Source: a virus. From it: 64,000 bases of DNA. The DNA lies in IMG/VR virus record IMGVR_UViG_3300006119_000008, positions 30,238-94,237 of that record; one strand, given 5' to 3'. Shown piece after piece: positions 51,464-57,559 of this stretch (position 1 is the stretch's first letter; each line of letters begins with the position of its first letter). A model generated the notes under the pieces. It saw nothing but the letters and a program-made list of their open reading frames with translations, made no database searches and was not told the origin of the DNA. A program made the position numbers and the translations under genes.

Positions 51464-51479
51464 TGTTTCACGTGAAACA
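51464..51479. other. parS site 1
   Basis: A perfect TGTTTCACGTGAAACA palindrome, identical to the chromosomal ParB-binding consensus. With flanking A/T it extends to 18 bp. It lies between the DnaA boxes and the ribosome site of the 85-aa gene. Confidence 0.85.
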
Positions 51480-51493
51480 TAGAGAGGAATATC

Positions 51494-51751
51494 ATGCAAG
51501 TGAAAGCCTGGAACAGGTACTACCTGAGCGTGGATCACAGTGACTGGTACCTGGTGGATGCTGATGCCAGTACCGTTACCCACAGCACACAGGGCATACC
51601 AACCGTGTACAAGTACCTGGAGATGCGTACTGTGCTGAACGAGCAGGGCTACATGCACCTGGAGTTCAAGCTCAGTGAGAATCTCATGCTGTGCACAGGA
51701 ACTGTGCTCATGCGCTGGGAACCGGTGTATGAATCCGTCCAACCCGAGTGA
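51494..51751 (+). CDS. hypothetical protein, 85 aa, in the parS region
   Basis: GAGG lies 6 nt before the ATG. The protein is a compact alpha/beta type (QVKAWNRYYLSVDHSDWYLVD, LEMRTVLNEQGYMHLEFKL), like a small single-domain fold. It lies between parS sites 1 and 2. No ParA or ParB similarity is seen. Function unknown. Confidence 0.6.
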   Translation: MQVKAWNRYYLSVDHSDWYLVDADASTVTHSTQGIPTVYKYLEMRTVLNEQGYMHLEFKLSENLMLCTGTVLMRWEPVYESVQPE

Positions 51752-51757
51752 TATGAA

Positions 51758-51773
51758 TGTTTCACGTGAAACA
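51758..51773. other. parS site 2
   Basis: A perfect TGTTTCACGTGAAACA, 7 nt after the stop of the 85-aa gene. It is 18 bp before site 3, both flanked on the right by AATTG. Confidence 0.85.
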
Positions 51774-51783
51774 ATTGAGCCCC

Positions 51784-51942
51784 ATGAGTAATGTTTCACG
51801 TGAAACAATTGCCCGCTGGTGTGAACTGTGTGACCACCCTGTTGAGTGGCACGTGGAGCCATGTACCAGCTGGTTGTGTGCATGTGTACGCACACATGTT
51901 TCACGTGAAACATCTGAGGAGGGTCAACATGAGTATCCCTGA
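51784..51942 (+). CDS. small Cys-rich protein containing two parS sites in its coding sequence
   Basis: Reads MSNVSRETIARWCELCDHP, VEWHVEPCTSWLCACVR, then HVSRETSE: 52 aa. Each VSRET is the translation of a parS site in this frame. The Cys set WCELC...PCTSWLC could bind zinc. A close relative of the module forms the C-terminus of the next gene's product. The ribosome site is weak and an upstream ATG (51757) is possible. It may be a real gene or a relic of module duplication. Confidence 0.45.
   Translation: MSNVSRETIARWCELCDHPVEWHVEPCTSWLCACVRTHVSRETSEEGQHEYP
51792..51807. other. parS site 3
   Basis: A perfect TGTTTCACGTGAAACA, overlapping codons 3-8 of the small Cys-rich frame. It begins a roughly 100-bp module repeated in decayed form at 52345. 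Confidence 0.85.
51897..51912. other. parS site 4
   Basis: A perfect TGTTTCACGTGAAACA. Its right end lies 4 nt before the GAGGAGG ribosome site of the next gene, so bound ParB could affect that gene's transcription. Confidence 0.85.
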
Positions 51943-52492
51943 AGAACTGGAACGGGAATACAATCGGCTGTTGAAAAAGTATCGACGCGCCGAGCGTGCC
52001 TGGCTGCGAGCCATCAGGAGTATCCCTGAGTATCAGGCGGAAGAACAGGCATCACAGGCCTGGGTCGAAGCCATGAGACGGCATTCACATCTGGATCATG
52101 AACAGCGTTCTGCTGCCACCAGATCAGAGAGAGAAGCTTTCGTTCAGGCAGCTGCTGAGTACCGTGCTGCTTGCAAGCTGGTACCCGAACGGGAACGGTA
52201 TCGCGCTGCAGAAAGAGAGTATGGTCCAGTTGCATTCAAGATGAGTGTGGCCAGGGACCGGGAGCAGGGCATCGATGTAACTTATCGTGGCCCAGCGATC
52301 TTTGATTGGACATTCCCCGATGGTAAACAGGTAAAGGTACTCATGGTTCCCCCTGAAACAATTGTGAACTGGTGCTATCTTTGTAGTCATCCGGGTGAGT
52401 GGCACGTGGAACCCTGTACAACCAGCTTGTGTGAGTGTGTGCCCAATGATCTACCAGTGCAGACAATTGATGAGGAGGATGACATGACTTAA
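51929..52492 (+). CDS. coiled-coil protein with C-terminal Cys module
   Basis: A 187-aa protein with a GAGGAGG site 7 nt upstream. Residues 1-120 are charged and helical (EELEREYNRLLKKYRRAERAW, AACKLVPERERYRAAEREYG in pieces), probably a long coiled coil. The C-terminal part (PPETIVNWCYLCSHPGEWHV, EPCTTSLCECVP) duplicates the preceding Cys-rich protein. The matching DNA still shows a worn parS (52345-52360). A structural or DNA-bridging role near parS is an attractive guess only. Confidence 0.6.
   Translation: MSIPEELEREYNRLLKKYRRAERAWLRAIRSIPEYQAEEQASQAWVEAMRRHSHLDHEQRSAATRSEREAFVQAAAEYRAACKLVPERERYRAAEREYGPVAFKMSVARDREQGIDVTYRGPAIFDWTFPDGKQVKVLMVPPETIVNWCYLCSHPGEWHVEPCTTSLCECVPNDLPVQTIDEEDDMT
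52345..52360. other. degenerate parS-like site
   Basis: GGTTCCCCCTGAAACA matches parS at 12 of 16 positions with the right half intact. It aligns with site 3 in the duplicated module and is likely a decayed copy without function. Confidence 0.4.
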
Positions 52493-52504
52493 GCTAATCG
52501 GGTC

Positions 52505-52525
52505 CTTGTTTATTACATAAACAAG
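52505..52525 (+). terminator. perfect 9-bp hairpin after the parS-region operon
   Basis: CTTGTTTAT-TAC-ATAAACAAG lies 13 nt after the stop codon. It is AT-rich with no U-run, so it is a weak terminator or RNA 3' end. Further stems (GTGAT/ATCAC near 52572) follow in the 185-nt gap. Confidence 0.45.
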
Positions 52526-52635
52526 TCCAAGATCCTGGCTAGCAGATTTAAGTTAGCCTCATATATGTCCTGTGATAACTAATCACTGGATGCAGTACAT
52601 TCCTGCAGTCATATGCTGCCTGAGTGTGGGCCTGT

Positions 52636-52648
52636 GTGAACCGTTCAC
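52636..52648. promoter_or_regulatory. 13-bp perfect palindrome upstream of next gene
   Basis: GTGAAC-C-GTTCAC lies 30 nt before the start of the 161-aa gene. It is a candidate operator; size and symmetry suit a dimeric helix-turn-helix protein. It is not a parS variant. Confidence 0.35.
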
Positions 52649-52677
52649 TTGGTCCAGTTGATACCTGGAGGTGTCAG

Positions 52678-53163
52678 ATGAGTAAGCAACCTGTAGTACC
52701 CATGGATATCCCCGTGTGGGATGGTATGGTTGATTGCTGGCAGGGTTACACTGCTGGTGCACTGGAGCGACAGGCCGCAGGTCAGCCCGTGCTCTACGGT
52801 GCGGGTCGTATTCATATCCACTGGGGGGTATTGTGGGGTTCCCGCCCACGTTTCTTCCAGCTGGAGCAGGTTACCAGTGCTCGTGGTTCTAACGACTGGA
52901 CTCGCACACAGTGGGTTGATCTTGACCCCTGCCTGCCCAGTGCTTGGACTCCCGACAACTGGCAGACCATTCTTCCACTATACGATCTGTTGACCGAGCA
53001 GTGGGCTGTTATCGATGAGCACCTCACGCAGCAGGAATGGGTTGTTGAGCCCTTCAAGCTGCGCGATGGTACCAGCATTGATCGTGTGTGCAATCACCAG
53101 CGCATCACCCGCAGCCTTGCTCACCTGTTCGAGACACATCGAGTGCCAATGGAGGTACTGTAA
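52678..53163 (+). CDS. hypothetical protein, 161 aa
   Basis: A GGAGG site lies 6 nt before the ATG. The protein is Trp/Pro/Gln-rich with WDGMVDCWQGYTAG and LPLYDLLTEQWAVIDEHLTQQ. It ends with CNHQRITRSLAHLFETHRVP, a helical basic tail. Its stop overlaps the next ATG (TAATG). Not recognised. Confidence 0.6.
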   Translation: MSKQPVVPMDIPVWDGMVDCWQGYTAGALERQAAGQPVLYGAGRIHIHWGVLWGSRPRFFQLEQVTSARGSNDWTRTQWVDLDPCLPSAWTPDNWQTILPLYDLLTEQWAVIDEHLTQQEWVVEPFKLRDGTSIDRVCNHQRITRSLAHLFETHRVPMEVL

Positions 53164-53573
53164 TGACCCAACAGATGCCCAGCCCAACAACTATTGATGA
53201 ACTGTTGTGGCACCTGAGCAGAGATCATCCCTATCAGAACAAGCTGGACCTGCAGGCTGGCTTCAACGAACAGCAGATCTTTTTCACCTACAAGTTGAAT
53301 CTGCGGGAGGAAGCACGAGAGCTGTGCGAGGATTATCCTGAATCACCCTGCAAGCAGTCCGGCGGGCACACCGATGAATGCCCGGGGCTTGACCTGGCTG
53401 TAGAAATGATGTTCACCATGCACGACATGGTTCATGGCATTACACATGAGCTGGACTACGCAGATATCCTGTGGATCAACAGCAACTTCGATGAGACCGT
53501 AGTACAGGTCAACGCTCACCACACCCACACCAGCACGGTTCCAGACACCCTGGAAGAACTGCTGGGCAACTGA
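53163..53573 (+). CDS. hypothetical protein, 136 aa
   Basis: Coupled to the previous gene. Its helical, acidic sequence has LREEARELCEDYPESPCKQSGG, HTDECPGLDLAVEMMF and HDMVHGITHELD. Cys/His spacing (C..C.....H...C) could hold a metal. Many His near the C-terminus. Not recognised. Confidence 0.6.
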   Translation: MTQQMPSPTTIDELLWHLSRDHPYQNKLDLQAGFNEQQIFFTYKLNLREEARELCEDYPESPCKQSGGHTDECPGLDLAVEMMFTMHDMVHGITHELDYADILWINSNFDETVVQVNAHHTHTSTVPDTLEELLGN

Positions 53574-53639
53574 TGCAGCAGGGGTTTGGCAGTACACCTG
53601 CCTGACCTCAAGCATCACACCAACAACAGGAGACAACCA

Positions 53640-54113
53640 ATGACTGATCAGAACATCTATCTGGCAACACTGCAGGGTGACTGTGAACCCGACCCCGTTG
53701 ACTGGGGCCGTGCCAGCAACCTACTCAAGCACGAGCTGGGAGCCTTTGCCAGTGCGGCTGCTGCAAAACTTGCCATTACCAGTGCGGTTCCCGAGCTCAC
53801 ACGGTTCAGCAGCTGTGATGAGTGGGTTGAAACTCTTGACACCACCATCTGGCGGGTGAACCACCCGGATCCTCACGATCTGGCGGTGGGCTGGCCAGTT
53901 GACCCTGACACTGGTAAGCCACTGCCTGTAGAGGTTGTGAGCCCGGATGGTGAGGTCACGATTGATCGCAGCCCTCACATCTGGACCTGTCGATTTCACA
54001 CCAACAGCATCAACACTGCCAGGGTCACTGATGAATGGGGCGATCTTGAGATCTGGTACGATGTGCGAGGTTACATCTACCTGTTCACCCTGCAACATGG
54101 AATCGCAGTGTAA
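53640..54113 (+). CDS. hypothetical protein, 157 aa
   Basis: An AGGAGA site precedes the ATG. The helical N-terminus (WGRASNLLKHELGAFASAAAAKLAI) is followed by a beta-rich part with DLAVGWPVDPDTGKPLPVEV and GDLEIWYDVRGYIYLFTL. The product is acidic. No known domain; a small two-domain accessory protein. Confidence 0.6.
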   Translation: MTDQNIYLATLQGDCEPDPVDWGRASNLLKHELGAFASAAAAKLAITSAVPELTRFSSCDEWVETLDTTIWRVNHPDPHDLAVGWPVDPDTGKPLPVEVVSPDGEVTIDRSPHIWTCRFHTNSINTARVTDEWGDLEIWYDVRGYIYLFTLQHGIAV

Positions 54114-54154
54114 CAACTGTGATGCTGCCCAGTGACTACTAGAAAGGAACAGCG

Positions 54155-54409
54155 ATGACAGAACTAGAAACCATCTGGGAGTTTGCTGACCGGCTCATGG
54201 CTGGCATGCAGATCCCCGAGAGCCGTCGCCGTGATCACGAGTGGATCTTACGCAATGCCGGGATCAACCGTGCCGACAGCCCAGATCTCTTGTCACTAGA
54301 GATGTGCATGCACGCTGTTCGCATCCTTGAATCAGAGCGCGGACCCTCAAACGAACAGATGCAGCTGATGATGGATTGCCTGCTTGGCGCACAGATTCCG
54401 CGGATCTGA
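54155..54409 (+). CDS. small helical protein, 84 aa
   Basis: The leader has CTACTAG and an AAAGGA site. The protein is helical (ETIWEFADRLMAGMQIPESRR, MCMHAVRILESERGPSNEQ) with an acid-base balance near neutral. Function unknown. Confidence 0.58.
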   Translation: MTELETIWEFADRLMAGMQIPESRRRDHEWILRNAGINRADSPDLLSLEMCMHAVRILESERGPSNEQMQLMMDCLLGAQIPRI

Positions 54410-54491
54410 TTGAACTGACGCCGAAAAATTTTTTTATGCCCTGGCTACATGTATAGCCTGGGAATCAACCAACCCAACAAGGGAGAGCAAC

Positions 54492-54827
54492 ATGAGCAAC
54501 AATGACACACTCTGCTACAGAGAGTACTACGATTGCCACTGTCACGGTCACGTACTGACTGTTGACATTGAAGCTTATGACAATGAGTTTTATGTGTCAC
54601 TGGTGATGTACGAGCAGAGCTATCGAGATGCTGGACGCCTGGTTCGTGCCTGGCGTGCCTTGCGTGGTAAGGATCAGCTAGTGAGTGATTTCGTGCTTGA
54701 CTCTATGAGTTCAGCAGCTCTTGCCAATCAGATCCAAGAAGCCCTGCGAATTGCCAACAGTAACAATGGCCTGACCGGTGAAGGTCTGGCCTACATCCAC
54801 AAGTACCCTGACATCGAACCCATCTAG
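54492..54827 (+). CDS. hypothetical protein, 111 aa
   Basis: GGGAGAG precedes the ATG. It has a Cys/His N-terminus (TLCYREYYDCHCHGHVLTVD) and a helical C-terminus (LANQIQEALRIANSNN). An 82-nt leader with GGCTA/TAGCC hairpin lies upstream. Not recognised. Confidence 0.58.
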   Translation: MSNNDTLCYREYYDCHCHGHVLTVDIEAYDNEFYVSLVMYEQSYRDAGRLVRAWRALRGKDQLVSDFVLDSMSSAALANQIQEALRIANSNNGLTGEGLAYIHKYPDIEPI

Positions 54828-54834
54828 GAGACAT

Positions 54835-54996
54835 ATGCAGAGATACTTCTATCGATTCTTGCAGTTCTGGTTGGTATTGAGCCTGGTTGCAGTATGTTTG
54901 GACCTGGCTCACCGCAAGTATGTTAACGCTGCATGCTTGTGTCTGGCAACAATAGGGATGGGTTTTTTTACCTATCTGATGAAAGATGAGGAATAA
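54835..54996 (+). CDS. small membrane protein, 53 aa
   Basis: Begins MQRYFYRFLQFWLVLSLVAV after a TAGGAGA site that overlaps the previous stop. It has two short hydrophobic spans (about 8-22 and 30-47) with Cys residues and a KDEE tail. Possible membrane effector acting on the host. Not recognised. Confidence 0.55.
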   Translation: MQRYFYRFLQFWLVLSLVAVCLDLAHRKYVNAACLCLATIGMGFFTYLMKDEE

Positions 54997-54997
54997 C

Positions 54998-55408
54998 ATG
55001 AAAGCTGTTATCATCCGCGCCAACAACTCCCGTGAACTGGTTGAGTTCACCAAGGAGACCAGCTACGGCATGATCAAAGCTGCTGTTGATGGCATCTTTG
55101 ACTGTGTTAGTCTGCCCAACTACGGGGTTGACATGTGGTGTAACGATGAGGGTCATATCATTGGCCTGGATCCCAACGAGTTCGCCTCGGATCTGTACCT
55201 CAAGCACTACCCCTGGTTGCTCAAAGGGCTCAGCCCCAGCATCTATCAGTACGCTATCCGTGGTGACGTGATCATCACCGGCATGGGTGATGAAGAGGGT
55301 TACACCATGGGCTTGACCGATCAGCAGGCTGAAATGCTGTTGAAGGGTGACGACAAATCCTTCTTCGAGCAGGGTCAAGAAGAAGTCCTGGAACGAGAGG
55401 AGTGCTGA
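54998..55408 (+). CDS. DUF3846-like protein, 136 aa
   Basis: VDMWCNDEGHIIGLDPNEFAS (about 46-66, in pieces), then YAIRGDVIITGMGDEEGYTMGLTDQQAEML, fit the pattern of DUF3846 proteins (small alpha/beta domain with N-E-G and G-D-x-x-I-x-G elements). This family is common in phages and plasmids of actinobacteria and firmicutes; its role is unknown. A DUF3846-like call is from motif memory. It starts 2 nt after the membrane-protein gene. Confidence 0.6.
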   Translation: MKAVIIRANNSRELVEFTKETSYGMIKAAVDGIFDCVSLPNYGVDMWCNDEGHIIGLDPNEFASDLYLKHYPWLLKGLSPSIYQYAIRGDVIITGMGDEEGYTMGLTDQQAEMLLKGDDKSFFEQGQEEVLEREEC

Positions 55409-55446
55409 TGGTATACTAAGAGTTCACGGATTGTTCACCAACAATC
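55408..55446 (+). promoter_or_regulatory. extended -10 promoter candidate and hairpin
   Basis: TG-G-TATACT (about 55409-55416) matches an extended -10. It is followed by a perfect 7-bp hairpin GATTGTT-CACC-AACAATC (55429-55446). The AAAGGA ribosome site comes 20-30 nt later. No good -35 is seen. It would give the secreted hydrolase its own transcript. Confidence 0.45.
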
Positions 55447-55475
55447 TACCGAAAGGACAGAGAGTGAGATAGCCT

Positions 55476-55988
55476 ATGACTATCAACTGGGGGCGTGTTT
55501 TTAATCGAGGATCATTCGTACTGATTGTGATGTGGGCTTGGATGAGCCTGGCTGGCAACAGCCCGGTAGCATCAAGCACAGATCATCCAACTACTACCAG
55601 TGAGGCAGTTGTTGTTGTCAGTAGTGTGGTTCACCACCCTGTTCCGCCCAGGTCATTGACCCGGTGGGACACACGCTCAACCGATCCACTTGCTAGTTGG
55701 CCCAGCAAGTATGACCCTATGTGGAGAGAACCATTCAGGGTACAGCTGGTGTTCGCATGCATCAGGTGGACAGAGTCACGCAACCACAGCACTGTCGTTG
55801 AACCGCACAGTCATGCTGGTGGTTGGTATCAGATCATGCCGCACGAATGGTGGTATGCCAGAAATAATATAGCTGGCTTACCTGCTAGTGCTGCACAAGC
55901 CACTGGAGATCAACAGAGTACCGTTGCTCTCTGGTACTATCACAGAAACCATGGCTTCAGACCAGAGTGGTCTGACGGCTGCAAGTAA
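55476..55988 (+). CDS. secreted lysozyme/transglycosylase-like protein
   Basis: A 170-aa protein with an N-terminal membrane or signal segment (about 12-28, GSFVLIVMWAWMSLAG) and a Thr/Ser/Pro linker. From residue 94 comes a lytic-transglycosylase or Rpf-like domain: ACIRWTESRNHS with catalytic Glu100, HAGGWYQIMPHEWW, then AQATGDQQSTVALWYYHRNHG and a final Cys169 able to pair with Cys95. It would cleave peptidoglycan glycan strands outside the membrane. Its placement among early-type genes rather than lysis genes is unusual. Confidence 0.72.
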   Translation: MTINWGRVFNRGSFVLIVMWAWMSLAGNSPVASSTDHPTTTSEAVVVVSSVVHHPVPPRSLTRWDTRSTDPLASWPSKYDPMWREPFRVQLVFACIRWTESRNHSTVVEPHSHAGGWYQIMPHEWWYARNNIAGLPASAAQATGDQQSTVALWYYHRNHGFRPEWSDGCK

Positions 55989-56000
55989 GAGGAGAAATCC

Positions 56001-56489
56001 ATGAGTAAGATCACCGACACCATCAAAAAGGTACAGGCCGCTACTGAAGCAGTGCTTGGCCGTGAGGTCAACACCGACGAGGTTCTCCAGACCATTGAAG
56101 CTATCGAGGTCTTGGTGAGTGCCAAAAAGCAGGCGGAGCAGCCTCAGCCTATCCCTACCACCTACGTGGTGACCAAGGGAATGCCTCAGCCTGCTGTTGT
56201 TGAGCCAGTGATTGAGCATCCAGTTGTCAAGAAGGCTAACAGGTCTCGAAACCGTTCTTACACCAATCCGGTCCGTATCATTGATTGGAAAGAACACCAG
56301 GAGTTTCTTGACCTGGTTCTCAACGGTCAGGTTCACGTGCTCAGCAACGACAGGCTGGCTGATGTCATGACCAACACCACTCAGTTTGCTACCAAGCTGC
56401 GCAAGGAAGCCAGCCTGCGTGGTTACAAGATGGTTAACATCTGGAATGACAAGAAGAAGCGCACGGTGCGCATCCACGCAGTCAAGTAG
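56001..56489 (+). CDS. hypothetical protein, 162 aa
   Basis: GGAGAA lies before the ATG. A helical N-terminus (KITDTIKKVQAATEAVLGREV), a Pro/Gln linker and a basic C-terminal domain (VRIIDWKEHQEFLDLVLNGQV, LRKEASLRGYKMVNIWNDKKK) are visible. The C-terminal part resembles a small nucleic-acid-binding fold. Possibly a regulator of the adjacent ATPase operon; unproven. Confidence 0.58.
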   Translation: MSKITDTIKKVQAATEAVLGREVNTDEVLQTIEAIEVLVSAKKQAEQPQPIPTTYVVTKGMPQPAVVEPVIEHPVVKKANRSRNRSYTNPVRIIDWKEHQEFLDLVLNGQVHVLSNDRLADVMTNTTQFATKLRKEASLRGYKMVNIWNDKKKRTVRIHAVK

Positions 56490-56502
56490 TACTGCGCAGT
56501 AC
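56489..56502. promoter_or_regulatory. 14-bp perfect palindrome before the MoxR leader
   Basis: GTACTGCGCAGTAC overlaps the end of the 162-aa gene's stop codon. Candidate operator or RNA hairpin in the 117-nt gap before the ATPase gene. Confidence 0.35.
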
Positions 56503-56549
56503 CAGTAAATTTCAACGCATTGGAGCAGTGAGCCGCCTGTGCATTGAAT

Positions 56550-56570
56550 CTGGTACCACTCCGGTACCAG
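56550..56570 (+). promoter_or_regulatory. 8-bp hairpin in the MoxR leader
   Basis: CTGGTACC-ACTCC-GGTACCAG, perfect, 37 nt upstream of the start. Together with the next hairpin it makes a two-stem leader. Confidence 0.45.
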
Positions 56571-56587
56571 TGGGGCACCACCCTTAT

Positions 56588-56605
56588 ATTATCCTGGAGG
56601 ATAAT
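56588..56605 (+). promoter_or_regulatory. hairpin burying the MoxR ribosome site
   Basis: ATTATCC-TGGA-GGATAAT is a perfect 7-bp stem that includes the GGAGG ribosome site in loop and 3' strand. It ends 1 nt before the ATG. Folded, it should block initiation; a melting event or a bound factor would turn translation on. Confidence 0.55.
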
Positions 56606-56606
56606 C

Positions 56607-57557
56607 ATGGCTGACAACAACACTCCCAACGAGTTGTTGCAAGAGTTCCTCGCTAACCCTTTGGGTATCAGCAAGGACACCGCTCAGGCAACTGAGCAAG
56701 CAGTGCCAGAATCCGTCTCGACGCACACCGCCGTGACGGCAGCCCCAACCACCCCTACCAAGGAGTACACCATGGAGCGCATCTCCTACAACCCCGACGA
56801 CTTCGGCGGTATCCCCGAGCCCGAGTGCTGGCGTGACCTGCGTGACATCATGAACGCAGGTGTCAACAAGGTCTTCCTCTCAGGCCCCCCAGGAATCGGT
56901 AAGTCCTTCGCTGGCATGTACTTCGGTGATGTCAGCCGTGGTGTCGAGCGCATGAGCTGCACCGAGGACATGACCAGTGCCGACGTTGACGGCTTCATGG
57001 GCATCACCAAGGACGGCACCTTCGACTGGCGTTACGGTGCTGCTAGCCGTGCCTGGATCAACGGCAGCCGTCTCATCATCGATGAGATCGACAAGGCTGG
57101 TAGCGATGTGCTCGCCAAGCTGTTGGCGTTCACCGACTCAGCTATGTCAGCTCGGTTTGTGATCGTTGCCACCGGCGAGACCATCGTGCCTGCACCTGGT
57201 TTCTCCGTGGTGATGACCGCCAACATCACCAACATTGACGAGCTTGACTCGGACGCGCTCAAGGACCGTTTCCCTGCGCACATCCAGATCAACGCTCCTC
57301 ACCCGTCAGCTCTCATGCAGTTCCCTGAGAGACAGCGGATGTTGGCTGCCACGCTGATCAGCTCTCGTGCTGGTAACCTCAACGGTTACAGTCAGCGTGT
57401 GTCGCTGCGCAAGTTCGAGTACTTCAACCAGCTTCTTGCTGACCCGGCATTCGACCTTGACCGTGCTGCTGCGCTTGCGTTCGGTCCTCAGCTTGCTGAG
57501 GAGATCGTCCGTCACCTGCGCCTCGGCCTGCTCAACACCGGCGAAGTCAGCTTCTAG
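56607..57557 (+). CDS. MoxR-family AAA+ ATPase
   Basis: A 316-aa protein with a polar 55-residue extension, then the AAA+ core: Walker A GPPGIGKS (93-100), Walker B LIIDEID (156-162), sensor 1 in VVMTANIT (201-208), and Arg finger candidate R221 in LKDRFPAH. MoxR ATPases act with VWA-domain partners as chaperones that remodel or insert metal into protein targets. The next gene is such a partner. The leader has an SD-hiding hairpin. Confidence 0.88.
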   Translation: MADNNTPNELLQEFLANPLGISKDTAQATEQAVPESVSTHTAVTAAPTTPTKEYTMERISYNPDDFGGIPEPECWRDLRDIMNAGVNKVFLSGPPGIGKSFAGMYFGDVSRGVERMSCTEDMTSADVDGFMGITKDGTFDWRYGAASRAWINGSRLIIDEIDKAGSDVLAKLLAFTDSAMSARFVIVATGETIVPAPGFSVVMTANITNIDELDSDALKDRFPAHIQINAPHPSALMQFPERQRMLAATLISSRAGNLNGYSQRVSLRKFEYFNQLLADPAFDLDRAAALAFGPQLAEEIVRHLRLGLLNTGEVSF

Positions 57558-57559
57558 TC

